Notes: a model not told the origin generated them from the sequence alone. DNA of 64,000 nucleotides from Posidonia oceanica (GCA_037176725.1 JAZBRS010000044.1:1-64000); one strand, 5' to 3'. Numbered from the stretch's first letter, positions 44,747 through 57,837 are shown. Numbers and translations are program-made.

Positions 44747-46815
44747 GCAATTTTTTCTCTATTTTTTTAGGAAACATAATATCATTCATGGTGTTCTTAG
44801 CTCCAGTGTAATCTCTCTCACTATATATCTATTTGCTAGTCTAATAGTTTTCCAATCAAACTTAGGTAGCATTTGGAAATGCTTTTTTGTGCCAGCTTAT
44901 TATGTTAAGCGTTTATTGTCCAATAAGTTTTTCCAAATGATGTCTGATACACGATCTTTCTCAAAAAAGCTGATAGTAGCATTTTATTGTATTTTAAACT
45001 ATTGAATAGCTTTTTGAAAAGCTAAAGGGTGTTAGCATTTCGAAAAGATATGAATATTAGTCATTATTTCTCCAATAATATCTTCAAAAGTTGTTTTAAA
45101 TATAGCATGAACCTAACAAAATTACAACATGAAGATTCCAACGGCGGTGGCGGTGGTAAAGGCAACAACAACGGTAATATAGTCTTTTAATTTACTCATA
45201 AGTGTTTATTAGACATACAAACCAAACAAGCTTTTCTTTACCTTCATAAAAGCTGTAAACAGTATGGCTAAACAAAAAGTCACCTTTTCCCAGTATGCTA
45301 CATAAGAAAAAGTATTTCCAAACATAACCTTACATGACACTGTCCACATAACTCAATAATTGAAGTTTCAAGATGGCCTCCTTGCAGCAAGAATCCTAAG
45401 AAAACGTGGGCAATTTGATTTATTACTTGCAACCATAAGATTTAGGTCACACTTCATCTCTCAAGAAGAGTGGGTCTCACATTGAAGAATCCACTCTTAT
45501 GAAGAGCATGTTGTCTTTGACATTATATCATACCCACCCTACAGTAATGACATGTCGTCTTTGTCTGTTTACACGCATGCATTTGTAGGCCGACATTTAC
45601 AAGATCTACAAGAAGAAATCGACAGAGGCATTTGACTCTGTGCCGTATGTGGTGGCTCGATTTAGTGCCACGTTGTGGCTCACCTCTGACTTGCTAATAA
45701 TGACCATCAACTCCGCTGGATGTGTCATTGAAGCAATCTACGTAGTTGTCTTCCAGATGTCAGCACCGAAGATACCCAAAGTACGTACTCTTCCCAGTAA
45801 TCCACTTCAGATCATATTTGATTTTGTTGGTATATGCAGTTGCATGACATGACCTAACTCCATGATTTCATGTTTGCAGGTATTCACGATTAAGCTGATG
45901 ATCTTTATGAACGTTTGCCTCTTCGGATCATTGTTGCTCGTCACCATGGTGTTCACTTCAGGAGAGAAACGCACTAGCATTGTTGGGTGGGCCAGTTCCA
46001 CCTTTGCCTTCATGGTCTTCCTCTCGCCCTTGAGTGTCATTGTAAGTCTCGATACCATAATGCAAACCATGCTCAACAAATTAAACAACACAAATTCTTG
46101 GGCATTAATCAGGTTTTTAGTTTACAACTTAAGACTCAGAATATGACCAAAAGGTTGGCTAAGTACGTAGTTAAGAAAATTAAAAAAAATGAAGAGATTC
46201 CAAGAGTGACCTCTACGAGTATAGTACTTGAAAAAAAGCATGACCTCTTATTCAAAACTGTTGTACCACTTTTTCCTTTGTAGGTCTGATATTTAACGAC
46301 TGGTATATATCTATTAAAAATCTAACATCACACTAGAAGGATGTGGTGCATGCTGTGGTGTGGGTTAATTTCACTCGAATATGCTAATGTAATGGTGCAG
46401 AGATTGGTGATCAAAACGAAAAGTGTAAAGTACATGCCCTTCACACTTTCCCTTTTCCTCACACTCAGTGCAGTTGCTTGGTTCTTCTACGGCTTCCTCG
46501 TTCATGATTACTACGTTGCAGTAAGTTCGAAACCATACTCTCACTTTGCTTCAAATTAACGAAATTTCTCTTGGATGCCACTACTAAACTCCTAAATCCC
46601 TTTTTATTGTCTATATATATTTGCAGTTGCCAAACATTCTAGAGTTCCTCTTCGGTATGGCACAGATGACCCTTTTCATAATATACAAGGAGAAGAAAAA
46701 CAAGAACCTCGATCAAAAGCTACCTGAGAAAGCCATGAATGCTATCATGCCAATATCTGAAGTGGCGAGGGATGAGAAGAACAATGATGTTGAGACCGAT
46801 TCTGTTAATGTCTGA
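44652..46815 (+). pseudogene. SWEET sugar transporter copy 2, three lesions
   Basis: Exons by comparison: 44652-44703, 44771-44807, 45589-45780, 45880-46041, 46401-46520 and 46627-46815. Exon 1 has TAG (44679-44681) in place of the Trp codon in NPWAF. Exon 3 has lost one T in the PTFYK codons and 15 bp from the first-repeat helix (LYFSLLTS). Exons 4-6 stay open and nearly identical to copy 3, with Glu for Gly in exon 6 (ILEFLFG) and one residue fewer at the C-terminus. Splice sites remain canonical. It is a pseudogene. Confidence 0.87.
44865..45329. mobile_element. Harbinger-like MITE in SWEET intron 2, copy 2
   Basis: 465 bp, same element and same TTA-flanked position as in copies 1 and 3; the inner GGCGGTGG patch is shorter. 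Confidence 0.65.
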
Positions 46816-47596
46816 TGAAGCTCAGCAGTTTCCAAGATAGTGTTTGGTATTGATTATGGACAGACTAATTATGAGAATAATTATGAGAATAAGCTAAATT
46901 TTTTGACAATAAAAAAAAGTAAGCTTATTTTTCTTACTCTATAATCCTGTTTGGTTGCACTTATTCAAACATGATTATGCAATGTATAAATGTCTATTTT
47001 GCCTTTATTGACATAAAAACAAAAAATAGGAGATTTTATTCTTCCTTTTCAATTGCAAATGCCTTTAATGGCATCCATACGTGAAAATTAGAAAGAAATA
47101 AATACGAAAAATGATAAAAGGATTGTTTTTGTTCTCACGTCAAATTAAAAAATAAGAAAGGGACATATTTTTAAAGTCAAATTAGAAAATGAGAAAGGAA
47201 CATATTTTTGCCAAAGATACATCCAACAGACCCCATATCCACAACCAATTGATCTACGACATCAATGAGAATTGCCTCAGGAGCTCTATAAAGTATATTG
47301 CATGTTTAAATAAAGAAAGAGTGAATCTATATTTTTTATAGACATCAATAATAAATAGAATCAAATTCAAATTTTGTAAATATTTATTCTACATGTCAAG
47401 TGTATTGACAGGCTAAAATCTACTTAAGTTTCAAATTCAAGCAAATAAGTCATAAACATAAGTTCCAAATAAATTCAAGTAAATAAGTCAAACAAAAATA
47501 AGATCCAATTAAGTTCAAACAAATAAGTCATTCAAATATATGATCCAAATAAGTCACACAAATAGGTTTCAATTATTCAAGCAAATAACTCATATG
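46816..47596. other. SWEET 3' flank, unit 2
   Basis: AT-rich region between two convergent genes. It includes several ATAAGTCA/AATTCAAG-type short repeats at 47400-47590. No coding sequence; presumed 3' UTRs and terminators of both neighbours. Confidence 0.65.
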
Positions 47597-48229
47597 CTAC
47601 TTCATAAGTTTTCCGGCAACCCAAATCACCCAATAGGTTCTTTCCTCTGTACTTCCCATATGCACAAACAATTGTCGTTTTGTAGGCTTTGTCATAAATT
47701 CCAATGTTGTTATGTACTCAACACTATTTTTGTCAACTCCTATTCCATTCAAAAGATTAATGCAAGTTTCAATCGAAAATCTCTCCTCTTTTGCCTTGAC
47801 AACCTCTTCCTTCACCCTTGCATCTTCTTCCTTAGCTTTCGTAGTTTGGGCCATTTCTTTTGAAACAATGAGAGATTTATGAGACAATTCCATCTTCTTC
47901 TTCAACAATGTGACCACCTCTTGGACTTCTAAGTTTAAGCGTCCACCTGCACCAATCTTGCTTCTCTTTCGGAGTGATTCTTGAGACTTTGAATGTCGCT
48001 TGGTATTCTCAAGTGTTACAGATTCTGCACCAACCACTTCCTCATTAAAAGTAAACTGATGTTCTGTAGTACTTGTAGCATCGTTATGGTTGGATGTAGT
48101 AGTTGTGTTCGTTGCACTTGGAATCATGACATACTTCCCTGTAGCTGCACATCCTTTGAACAAGAGATCAAGTTCATCTGCGTACTGCAATACATGACCA
48201 TTCTTGAATTTCTCTACTCTAGGATATCT
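47597..48229 (-). CDS. Myb/SANT-like protein, last exon (unit 2)
   Basis: Minus-strand open frame of 197 codons from the first Met, extended upstream to a plausible AG acceptor (TTGAATAG at 48230) giving RYPRVEKFKNGHVLQYADEL before LDLLFKGCAATGKY. That phrase, the basic Ser/Lys-rich linker and the C-terminal SIETCINLLNGIGVDKN...LFVHM are the layout of plant Myb/SANT-like (L10-interacting-MYB type, Harbinger transposase-partner-related) proteins. The DNA-binding helix bundle would lie in an upstream exon that I could not find. A coiled, Lys/Glu-rich stretch (VTLLKKKMELSHK...AKEEDARVKEE) fills the middle. It is convergent with the SWEET copy. It may be a gene, a domesticated transposon protein or a remnant. 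Confidence 0.6.
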   Translation of the reverse strand, partial: RYPRVEKFKNGHVLQYADELDLLFKGCAATGKYVMIPSATNTTTTSNHNDATSTTEHQFTFNEEVVGAESVTLENTKRHSKSQESLRKRSKIGAGGRLNLEVQEVVTLLKKKMELSHKSLIVSKEMAQTTKAKEEDARVKEEVVKAKEERFSIETCINLLNGIGVDKNSVEYITTLEFMTKPTKRQLFVHMGSTEERTYWVIWVAGKLMK

Positions 48230-48698
48230 CTATTCAAAGGACAAGAGATCGAAGAATGAATTTTTACAAAATGCAATGAATGAAAATTAAAAGTGCAAGA
48301 ATAAAGACACATTCCTATTAATATTTGATCGTAAAGAATGAAAGTATTAAAATCAACATTCTAATGCATTCTTCATTCCTGTTTCATTCTTGCTTGATAT
48401 ATACATTCCTGTTAATGCAAGTAATAAAATCAATAGCTGGATATTGAATATTTTCACAAACATTCAATAATATGTAAGTTTAATTATTTCTATTGCATGT
48501 TACATTCCTGTTAATGCAAGTTTCATTCCTGTTATAAGCATTCCTATTATATACATAAACTACTAGATATATACATTCCTGCTAATATTTGATCGTAGAG
48601 AATGAAAGTAATAAAATCAACATGCTAATGCATGTTTCATTCCTGCTTGATGTATACATTGCTGTTAATGCAAGTAATAAAATCAACAGCTGGATTGT
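48230..48698. repeat. intron-like sequence with a ~270-bp-spaced internal duplication
   Basis: ATTTGATCGTAAAGAATGAAAGT and AATGCAAGTAATAAAATCAA blocks at about 48310-48440 recur at 48580-48695. It presumably belongs to the intron upstream of the Myb/SANT-like exon; the left half is shared with unit 3 to the window end. Confidence 0.5.
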
Positions 48699-49079
48699 AA
48701 CCACCCTAATCGTTACTCACCTAGTAAATCATTTTTTTTATCACATATTACTACAAAAACTAAATCCAAAAGCATAAATTAAAACTGCTATAATCAACAT
48801 AAATAAATTACCTTACCTGCCCAAGATCCTCGATGTGTGGTAGAGTGACTCCTTTCTATGTGCACTAGAAAGTCAATCCTATGCCTAACTTGCATCTGCA
48901 AAAAACGCAAGACAAAGCAAACATGATTGACTACTATAAAGGTCACCCAACACACACCCACCTAAACACCAAAAGCATACTCTGTAGAAAACTTCTCTAC
49001 AAGGCAACACCGGGAAAATAAAAATCGGAAGCTAGACTCCAAAACCACACTAGACCCACAAAACTCAGACATCTCACCT
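48699..49079 (-). repeat. inverted Tekay-type LTR, first part (interrupted)
   Basis: The plus-strand end TGTAACCACCCTAATCGTTAC parallels TGTAACGACCC of the solo LTRs. Downstream, ACATGATTGACTACTATAA and GTCACCCAACACACACCC align with the corresponding region of 34078-36750. It continues after the nested element at 50186. Confidence 0.5.
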
Positions 49080-49084
49080 AGATG

Positions 49085-50180
49085 TTAGGATTCTAGGCTT
49101 CACTAGAGGAGGGTGAATAGTAATTTAAAGGATATGTGTGGATTTTAAAATTATCTTTAACTATTTTAAGCAAATTAGCAAGTAAATGAAATATGGAGAT
49201 ATGGATTTGAATGTTTAAACTAAAACATGCATAGAAGGGGATGAGAGGCAATAAAAATATACACAAGTAATTTTATAGTGGTTCAGCCACCCCGGCCAAG
49301 TCTACTCCCCGAGAAATTCCCTCAAGAGTTACCTTAACTTTGATCTTGTTTCGGGCCAAGATCTTGCTGTACACCTTGACGAGATCACGCCAAGCTCCCG
49401 CAAAAATCGTGGTAATCCTTCTCGCTCCTGGAGAAGAACTCACATAAGAAAACTGAAGATTACAACTCTGTTGACTCTTTTCTATATCTCCCAGAACTCT
49501 TTTGGCAAGGTGGAAATGATGGGAATGTATCTCTCTTACTTTGGGAATCTTTCTCACAAAATAAGAGTAGAATACTTGAAAAATGATGTGGCTTGAAGCT
49601 CTATATGATATGTTGTGTGTATGTGATGAGTGGGGGTCCTACTTATAAGAAAACATGGGTAAAAGTTTGTCTCTAACGGCTCTTTCAACGTTCACAAACG
49701 GCTAATCAAACGGTAGACCGAAATTTGTCGGTATGCCGTTTTAGCTCAGATTGTTATAACAAATACAACCAAATCGGTAGACCGTACAAATTCGATATGC
49801 CGAAAATCTCTGATTCGGTAGACTGTAAAATTTCGGTAGACCGTTTTGCATGAAAATTCTGCATTTCACCATTTCCATGATTTTGAAGCTTTTTGCAAAT
49901 TTTCTCGAACCACTTGCTCATGGACCTAAATGCTTCTAACCTAGGGTACTCTAGGTTTAACTAGGTCACTCTTTCATGATTCTTATGGATTTTATAAAAG
50001 ACATATTACAACTCAAACATATTACAAAAGTTACATAATTAGAGTTGAACACAAGTCTTCAAATCTTCATTGAAGCTCCATGAGCCAATTCGCCTTCTTC
50101 TTTTTCAAGGTCTATAAGAATGCTTTCTTAACCAAATAAGAATGGTTAGAACACAAAATATTTTGTTATCATCAAAACTG
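49085..50180 (-). mobile_element. putative Copia-type solo LTR nested in the inverted LTR
   Basis: 1096 bp flanked by the exact 5-bp repeat AGATG (49080-49084 and 50181-50185). On the minus strand it opens TTTTGATGATAACAAAA and encodes the phrase RDLVKVYSKILARNKIKV, both familiar from plant SIRE-type LTRs. It lacks any internal region. Its interior has several CGGTAGACCG/CCGTTTT motifs (49700-49860). The assignment to Copia rests on recalled look only. Confidence 0.5.
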
Positions 50181-50185
50181 AGATG

Positions 50186-51950
50186 AGGCAATTTTGCCAA
50201 CACAAGATGCCACAAACCACAACAAGGCAATACACTTATTGCCAAACGAGCATAAATCCATTAAAACATGCCTTTCGTAACCATTTTTCTTTTTTCAACC
50301 AAAACCATATGCATCTTTTCAAAACTCTTATGCACACTCGTAATGACAACTTAACGCTAAGTCAAGTCCAAAACCGGGTCCACCGCGCTTCTCCAATATC
50401 GAAGCCATAATGACCATAGCATAGAAAACATGATGCATCTTCCTATAAGAGCATGCATCCACAACTCAAACACCAAAACTGTTGAAAACTCAAAATAGCA
50501 TGGAGTACTCAATTATCTTGAGTACTCAAAACCATGCAGTCTGAACTCATGCACTCTCTGTGCAGAACAGACAACCAACGGTGTCTAAATGCTCTCCATC
50601 GCAATCAGCACACCGACAACAACCACACAAAAACATTAGCCACAAGCAGCCGTTGAAGTGCCATTGCACTGCCATGGACAAGCCGCAGCCTATCCGTCCC
50701 AAAGTCCAACCTCTTAGAAGGACCCTCAATAATGTGTCGTGGTGCCCAACGCCAAGCAACCATCACTGGCTACAAGCAGTCACCAAACTGCAATGCTATG
50801 GACAAGCCATCTTATGAGGAGCCTGCTCGTCTGGAAGTCCCACCTCTTTGCAGGACCCTCAAAGTGCTAACACTCCTCGGGAAAGCTGTCCTCTCTCTCA
50901 AGACATCACCAGAAACAGGGCACATGCTCTACCTGTACTTGCCAAACACCACAGGGTTCGCCGTCTTGGCGTCCTCACTAGACCTCATCCTTGATCTCCT
51001 GGTCACACAGACCTCAACCTCTCGATCCTAGTGTCAAAGGGCCCGGAGAAACTAGAGTCTCTCTCACCTCCGGGTCCAGCCTGCACATCAAGTCTCGATA
51101 CCCAGAGCAACCAGAGTATCATGCCCAGCTACATAGAAGTATCCTACCCCCTGGGACCACTGCCACAATACCGCCAGATCTAGACGGAACCTCAACCCTC
51201 GAACCTCAGCCTAGTCAATCGTGCTCGACCACCCAGGAGTCTCAACATACTCCCTAGTCCTGGCAACACGACCTTCCGGCCTATTGGCTTTGGAACCTCA
51301 TCCTCGAACATCACACCTAGCTACATAGAGGTATCAAACCTATTGGGTCTGCTACCGTAATTCCTTGACCTCTTGGTTCCCGGACCTCAGCCATGGACTT
51401 GTGCTGAACTTCTCCAAAGGTATCATACTCTTTAGATCCACTAGCACAATCCTACAGCCTCTTGGTCTCCACATATAGAAAACACGAGAAAAATACTTTC
51501 CAAAACCATTGCAAAACTTATGCATTTCCTTTCCAAATCTCTTTTGAAGAACCATTTCAAAAATCATCTCTAAGGCATCACAAAACATCGTACCAAACAC
51601 TGCACGGAAAGCCACGACAAAAATCACAAGACTCTGTATTCCTTTTCCAAATTCTTCGGAAAAACATTTTCCAAAACATTCTTAATATTTTTCTCAAATC
51701 ACTTTGAAAACTATTTTAAATTCATATACCAAAATCGACTCAAAACATAGCCTAGACAACTCCTTTGTCAGGCCAAGTTATGTGACTAAATCAAACCCAA
51801 AACCACACCTTGGGAGCATCTGAGTTCCAGAGCATCTCATTCAACCTACGACGACAACCCAAGAAAAACACCCAACACAAGAACTGAGGAGAAAGCACAC
51901 CTTCTGGGCATAAACCTCACCCAGATGTAACCACATAAAATCCAAAACAG
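50186..51950 (-). repeat. inverted Tekay-type LTR, second part
   Basis: Continues the LTR begun at 48699. Phrases such as ACTAGAGTCTCTCTCACCTC, CCAGAGTATCATGCCCAGC and TACCCCCTGGGACC parallel the solo LTRs at 34850-35000, and the CAAAACCATTGCAAAACTTA part parallels 28830-28860. The expected closing GTGTTACA was not found before 52570, so the end is uncertain. Confidence 0.45.
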
Positions 51951-52574
51951 AGGTCTTGAAGTCTCATGCAACAACAAGACCAAACACCATTACAAACCAA
52001 ACCCAGAACTTTAAGTTCTGGATTCCAAGTGTTGGATGCAAACTGACCTGCGTCCAACATTGGACCCTAGAATCCCCAGCATCCAACACACCAAATAGTG
52101 CCCTTAGACAATTCATCCAATGCACCACCCAAAAACCAACTAATCCTCAAATATAATCAATCTCCTAAGTTTATTCATAAACCTTATTACATGTCTAAGC
52201 CATTTAAAGGGAAAAACCTAATTTCCTAAATCATTACATCAATTTTACTGTCAGGAGATTATTAACATTTTGTTTCTGTGTATAAGATGCACACTGTGCT
52301 GCATCTTACGTTGAACGCAACATGGTCTGCGTCTAACACCCCAGACCACAATTCCTAGCCATATCACTTCTAAAATCCTCTTAAAACTAACCTACACTCT
52401 AATCATCTCATTACGGTGTCGACGTATGATAAAATATCATCAAAAGCAATGCATACAATCTACCTCACATTTCCAAAACCATTTAAACTACATCCACAAG
52501 GCATGCATAAAGAATGGCTATCTGGGGAGTAAGACGCTATAGGTCTTGCATCTTACATAAGATGCAAGGAAGTC
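51951..52574. other. sequence between the inverted LTR and unit 3, no gene seen
   Basis: Contains phrases repeated within itself (GTTGGATGCAAACTGACC and CTGCATCTTACGTTGAACGC) but no ORF or transposon end. Unit 3 starts at about 52575. Confidence 0.4.
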
Positions 52575-52870
52575 TAAGTTTCAAAAGTCTGTTTGGATAA
52601 TGTATTTAATATTTAATACCTTATTTTTAATTTTGTAATTGGATTATTAAACTCATAATTCATTAGATACTTTTTATGAATAAACATTCATAACAAATCT
52701 TTGATTTAGATTCCATAGCTTTTCAAGATGTATATTAATCTTATAATTTAGAAACCATAAAATAAATTAATTGAGGATGTTTGGACTCAAAATTAAAACC
52801 TCCATTCTTAATTCTTCGTTGATGGATTTAAACTCCATAGTTTTTCAACAGTGCACAATCAAAGGCAGTG

Positions 52871-55624
52871 TGTAACGACCCGAGTCACTACCAACACATT
52901 CCAAAAGCCCAAACAAATTAAAACTTAAATAATTAAAACATTTACAATTGTCTATGGGCTAAACAACAAGAATCTGTGTCAGGAACCTACAGTGGACAAC
53001 TACGTGACTCCGATCGTATGCACTATGATCCCAAACCAGTTAACCATCTGCACCTGCAACTAAAACACAATAAAACACACGTCAGTGACTTGAAATTGTC
53101 ACCGAGCACACACCCTGCAAAAACCACGAGAAAACTGGCATAAATCCACAATAAGGCATAAAATCGGCCAAAACCACAAATCCGGGCTCATATAATCATT
53201 TTATGATAATAAAACACCTTTCTCAAAGCCCAATAAGCTAAATCGGGAAAACAGATGCAAAATAGTTCACATTTATCTCAAAGTGGGGCCCACCGGTCTA
53301 AAACTCAGTCGAAAACACAACACCGCAAAAAGGTAGAAAACTTTAGGCCCAATGTGGCCAAAACAAACCAAGCACAGCCCAAACAGGGACAAAAGAAACA
53401 ACTAGTCGCATTGCCTAGTGCCTAGCAACCGACCTGGCCTCAAGCAGTTGCTAGGGACTCACACCCGCACTCACTGCACTGCCACAAACACTCGTCCTGT
53501 GGGGGAGCATGCCCGTCACGGCATTCTCACTCTAGAGAAGCCTCAAAAAGCGATCCCCACTTGGGAAAGCTGTCCACACTCGAGACAAGACCATAGGGCA
53601 CGCAACAATCGGCGTCCACAAACTCTATGCTCCGAACCACTAGAGGCTCCTCACCCCTTGGTTTAGCCAGCACCCCCAAAAAAAAAGGCGAGTCCTGGTA
53701 CCCATAGCGACTAGGGTATCTCGCCTAGCTACGGAGGAGTATCATACTTCCTGAGTCTGCTGCCACAATACCGCTAGGTACGGTCGGCACCCCGACCGCC
53801 AAACCCCAGCCCATGCCAAGTGTGCGAGACACCAGGAACGCCGTTGCATCCCCGGGTCCAGACGACATGACTCCCATGTTACAGCCAAGAAAAAACCTCG
53901 GCAAATCTTTTGCAAAACAACTATTTTTCCTCAAAAAATCTCTTCGAAAACATTTTCATAATTATCCAAAAATCATGTCTAAAAACCATTAACAAGCCAC
54001 AAGACAATCTTAGGTATAAGCATGATTAAAAATAATTAAAGCCATAATCTAAAACATCCCCCAAAATGGGTCAGAGAAAAATCTGAGGTCCAGATTTGGA
54101 ATGTCAGATAAAAACGGTGTGCCAAAACAAAGGCCTTCAAAAAAACACCCCATTTGCATTTAAAACCAAAACTCCTTGCACAAGCCACCAAAAATTACTT
54201 GCAATATACCGAAACGACCGGAATTCATTAAGGAATGTATCCATACACACAATATAGAATTCCAAGTCCTGAAACACCAAAAATCACTGGAAAACCCATA
54301 TTCAAGCATTATATCAACTTAAACCAAACAAAATCCGGCTAAAAGCCATATAAATCACCAAAAATTACCAAAACACATCCATTGCATACAAATCAGGGCA
54401 AGGAATATAATTAGATAATTTTTAAGCAATTTAGAGTGAAAGGGGCGAGATGTGCACCTATGGCTTGGGCACCCACAACCAACTCCGACGATCAGCCGTC
54501 GCACCAAGCTTTGCACGGCCGTCCACGAGCTTGCCCCACCACCAGGAGGAAGATCAAAGCTCACCGCTGTACGATCAGAGGAGGAGGAGGTCGATGATCG
54601 CCACCACCACGCACACAGCAACAAGGAAGGAGGCAGAAGAGAGGAGGAAGGGGAAAGAATGTGGAGGAGGAGGAGAAGAGGTGGAGGTGGGTGAGGGGAG
54701 GAGGTGGCCTCGTCTGCCCGGCTAGGGCACAACGAGGGGAGGAGGGGAAGATGCAGGGGAGGAGGAGGAGGGGTGAACGGGTGGGTGGAGAGGAGGAATG
54801 GAGAATGAGTGGGAGAGGGACAGAGGGGATAGTGGGTAGAAGAGATGGTCTGGAGGGGGAGGAGATGACGGGAAAGAGGGGGAGATGGGGGACGAGAGGG
54901 GGAGGGGGTTATTGGGAGGTGGGGGAGGAAGGAAGGGAAACAGGGGAGGAGAATGGAGAGGAAATTTGGTTGATGGGGGGAACATAAAGGAATAGTGGGG
55001 AGGGGAAGTGGAAAACGAGAGAGTAAATGGAAGGGGAGAGAGAGAGAGAGAGAGAGAGAAAAGAGAAAGAAGAAATGTGTGAGGTGTGGAGGAAAAACCA
55101 CGGGAATTTAAAGCCGAGGAAAAGATGCACAGTATCTGCTTTTCCCCGTAAAACCTAGATCTCGCGTCCTCACCAACCGACACCACCTGCGAATCCTACC
55201 GCGAACGAAAACACACATGCACAGTGTCACACGTGCCCAAGCACAGTAAGATACTAGGTAAATTGCATGACGCCACCCAAAGAATTAAGAAATGACACGA
55301 GTGCAGAAGATAGGGACCAAAATGCAAAAAGGATAAGAATAGGGGGCTAAACCACCACTGGTCCAACCAACCACCCCAAGTTGCGCCCACGACAACACAA
55401 GTGGGGCCCACAACAAACAACAAGTGGGACCCACACAAACACAAGTGGGGCCCACAGCAACCACAATTGGGACCCACACAACCACAAGTGGGGCCTACTG
55501 CAAACCACAGGTGGGGCCCACAAACAATCACAAGTGGGCCCACGAGGACAATAACACCTGTCCACAAATACAGGAATTCATTAAATAGTTCAATTACAAG
55601 GGAAATAAATTCTTGGGTGTTACA
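52871..55624 (-). repeat. solo LTR of the Tekay family, unit 3, exact target duplication
   Basis: A 2754-bp LTR in minus orientation, plus-strand ends TGTAACGACCCGAG and GGGTGTTACA, flanked by the exact 5-bp duplication CAGTG (52866-52870 and 55625-55629). There is no internal region, so it arose by LTR-LTR recombination. The identical insertion site in the other units shows it predates their duplication. Confidence 0.92.
55401..55543. promoter_or_regulatory. GTGGGNCCCAC (TCP-type) site array, unit 3
   Basis: Four perfect 11-mers and three or four decayed ones (TTGGGACCCAC, GTGGGGCCTAC, GTGGGCCCAC) in the same 21-23-bp register. It lies about 4.7 kb upstream of the ATG of the only intact SWEET copy. 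Confidence 0.55.
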
Positions 55625-55734
55625 CAGTGGAGGTCATCATGCTAAATTTGATGGCATTGAAAAATCACAAAAGAAGTGTCATCTCGAGAAACATAGGAAA
55701 TGGGTGGAAAAGAAGAGGTTGCGGTTGTTTTCTT

Positions 55735-56052
55735 AGTGTAATTTTCTTATAAACCCCCGATAATTTTCCTACTTTCGAAACACCCCCTCACATTTGACGT
55801 CTCTATGTTCGATTTTCAATGGACACTAATAGTTAAAATAAAAAGGTTTTCTTGAAAATATGATTTAAGAGTATAAATGTCTTTTCTCCATATAAACTAA
55901 CGATGTTACTTTCGTAAACCCATGACAACTTACGATTAATGGAGAGTATTTGAAGGTAGAGGCAAATATAAAGGAATTGACATAGAGATGTCAAATGTGA
56001 AAATAGTTTTTGAAAGTAAGGCAACTATAAAGGGTTATATGAAAATTACCCA
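55735..56052. mobile_element. MITE-like element, unit 3
   Basis: Ortholog of 10522-10835 with ends AGTGTAATTTTC and GAAAATTACCCA. Non-coding. Confidence 0.6.
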
Positions 56053-57837
56053 CTTTTTCTTAACTACAGTGTTGGGTAAATGCAAAGAACACCAAACAAG
56101 ATACTGTGCTTATCCAAACCACCATTTTCATTTTTACTTACTGCAGTTAAAAATTCAACAGATATCCATAAAAACATGGTTACTTGGGCTATTCAAATGG
56201 AACCTACTATGAAAGCATTATAAAAGTAAACGACCTTGTCGTGGTTGTTATCCACATTCCAGACAAATCTATCCAAGGTTTCTATAAAAGGTATTAGTCT
56301 TACAATATTAAAATATAGGAATTATTGACCAAGCACAAACCAAAGTCAACCATCGATTAAAGTTGTTTCATAGAGTTTCACACAGGCAAACTAAAGTCCA
56401 ACTTTGTGCCTTCAATGTCGAGTGTGGGTGTTAATTATAACTTAACAAAGACAACCACCTCTTATTACAACTGCAAATAGAAATAGAAAGTATAGTCCAC
56501 ATCATCTCAATTGGAATTTAGTACTGAAAACGCCAAACAACCACCTATTTATTTCTAGCCAAAGAATAACTACAACGATCATAGATATAGTTGATGGTCA
56601 ACTAAGTAGCATTTATAAATTGTGATTTTTTATCTCTTCACAAAGAGAAGTTTTGCTGTTCCTAAATCTCATAAAAGAAATCATAAAGTAGACTTGCAAT
56701 ACTCAAATGGACGTGGACTCAGAAATGACAGAATTTTGTCATAAACAACTTTTTATTCATAGTTGAATCATGTACTTGACATTGATGATAACCCCAAGAA
56801 ACTTTCCAAAAAGTTCAAGTTAAAACCTAACCTACCCCCAAGATATGACTAACACATGCGTAGTCCACTACCTTCATCATCCTATAGATTCCCATCAGCT
56901 CATGGATTTTGAAGTCTAGTAAAAAGAGGAGACAAATGGTTTATAAAGAAGAAAAATAGAAGGATATAGCCATTAGAGATAAAAATATAAGGGTAAACTA
57001 CGAATTGTTGTTTAAAAGTTAACACCATTAGGGAAACTAATGGAATATTTCAATTTTTTTTAACAAAGCAACTAACTCGATGACATTTATGATAGTTTTT
57101 TGTCATTGTCAGTGGTGTACATAAACTTTGGGAAAGATGATGGTATCTGTGGAATATTGTCCATTTCAAGTGTATACATGTAAAAAAACCTACTCTTTTT
57201 TTACATGTAAAAAAACCTACTCTCTCACAATGCAAAATGTGTCTTGTTTTTTGCTCCAATACCTTTATTAAGTTTGACAATGTTGCCAATGTCGTCCTTA
57301 TTTCGCTAAATAGCAAAATACCCTAAAGAGTTTAACTCATTAAAATATTTAAAAGAATTTACAAATCACCCTAAAGATCTTCCATCTTGTCGCCCATTCA
57401 TCTATAGACTGTAATTACAAATCACCATTCAATGATTTATCTCACTAAAATATTTAAAATAAATTGTTAAAAATAATCACACACAAAAATTACTAATTAT
57501 GAAAAAATAACACTAACATTTAATGATTAAGCAAAATTATTAAAAAATCACTAATAAGGCCTCAAACTAAGGAAGATCAAGCTTAGTTTAGTTGTATGTC
57601 TTTATTTCTTGGGACTACAATAGGAATTTAGGATTTTTTCTTTCTAAAAGTTATTTAACCCATATTAAAGTAATTTCATTATTTAATTTCAATTCCATGC
57701 AATTTGCATTTGATTCGTAGCATTCATTCTCTGATATTTGTCCTTAAAATTTGCGGCTTTTCATTTGAAACATTGTATTTTACCACTTTCTCCATCATAA
57801 TAACTAATTGATCTGTATTTAACATAATTTAAGTTAA
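56053..57837. other. AT-rich spacer of unit 3, no gene seen
   Basis: Homologous to 10836-12626, including the tandem ACATGTAAAAAAACCTACTC at about 57175-57220. Non-coding. Confidence 0.7.

Noticed and set aside
46157..46283. The ~98-codon ORF spanning intron 4 of SWEET copies 2 and 3 as a separate gene
   Set aside because: It overlaps exon 4 in another frame and runs through the intron; near-identity between copies reflects recent duplication.
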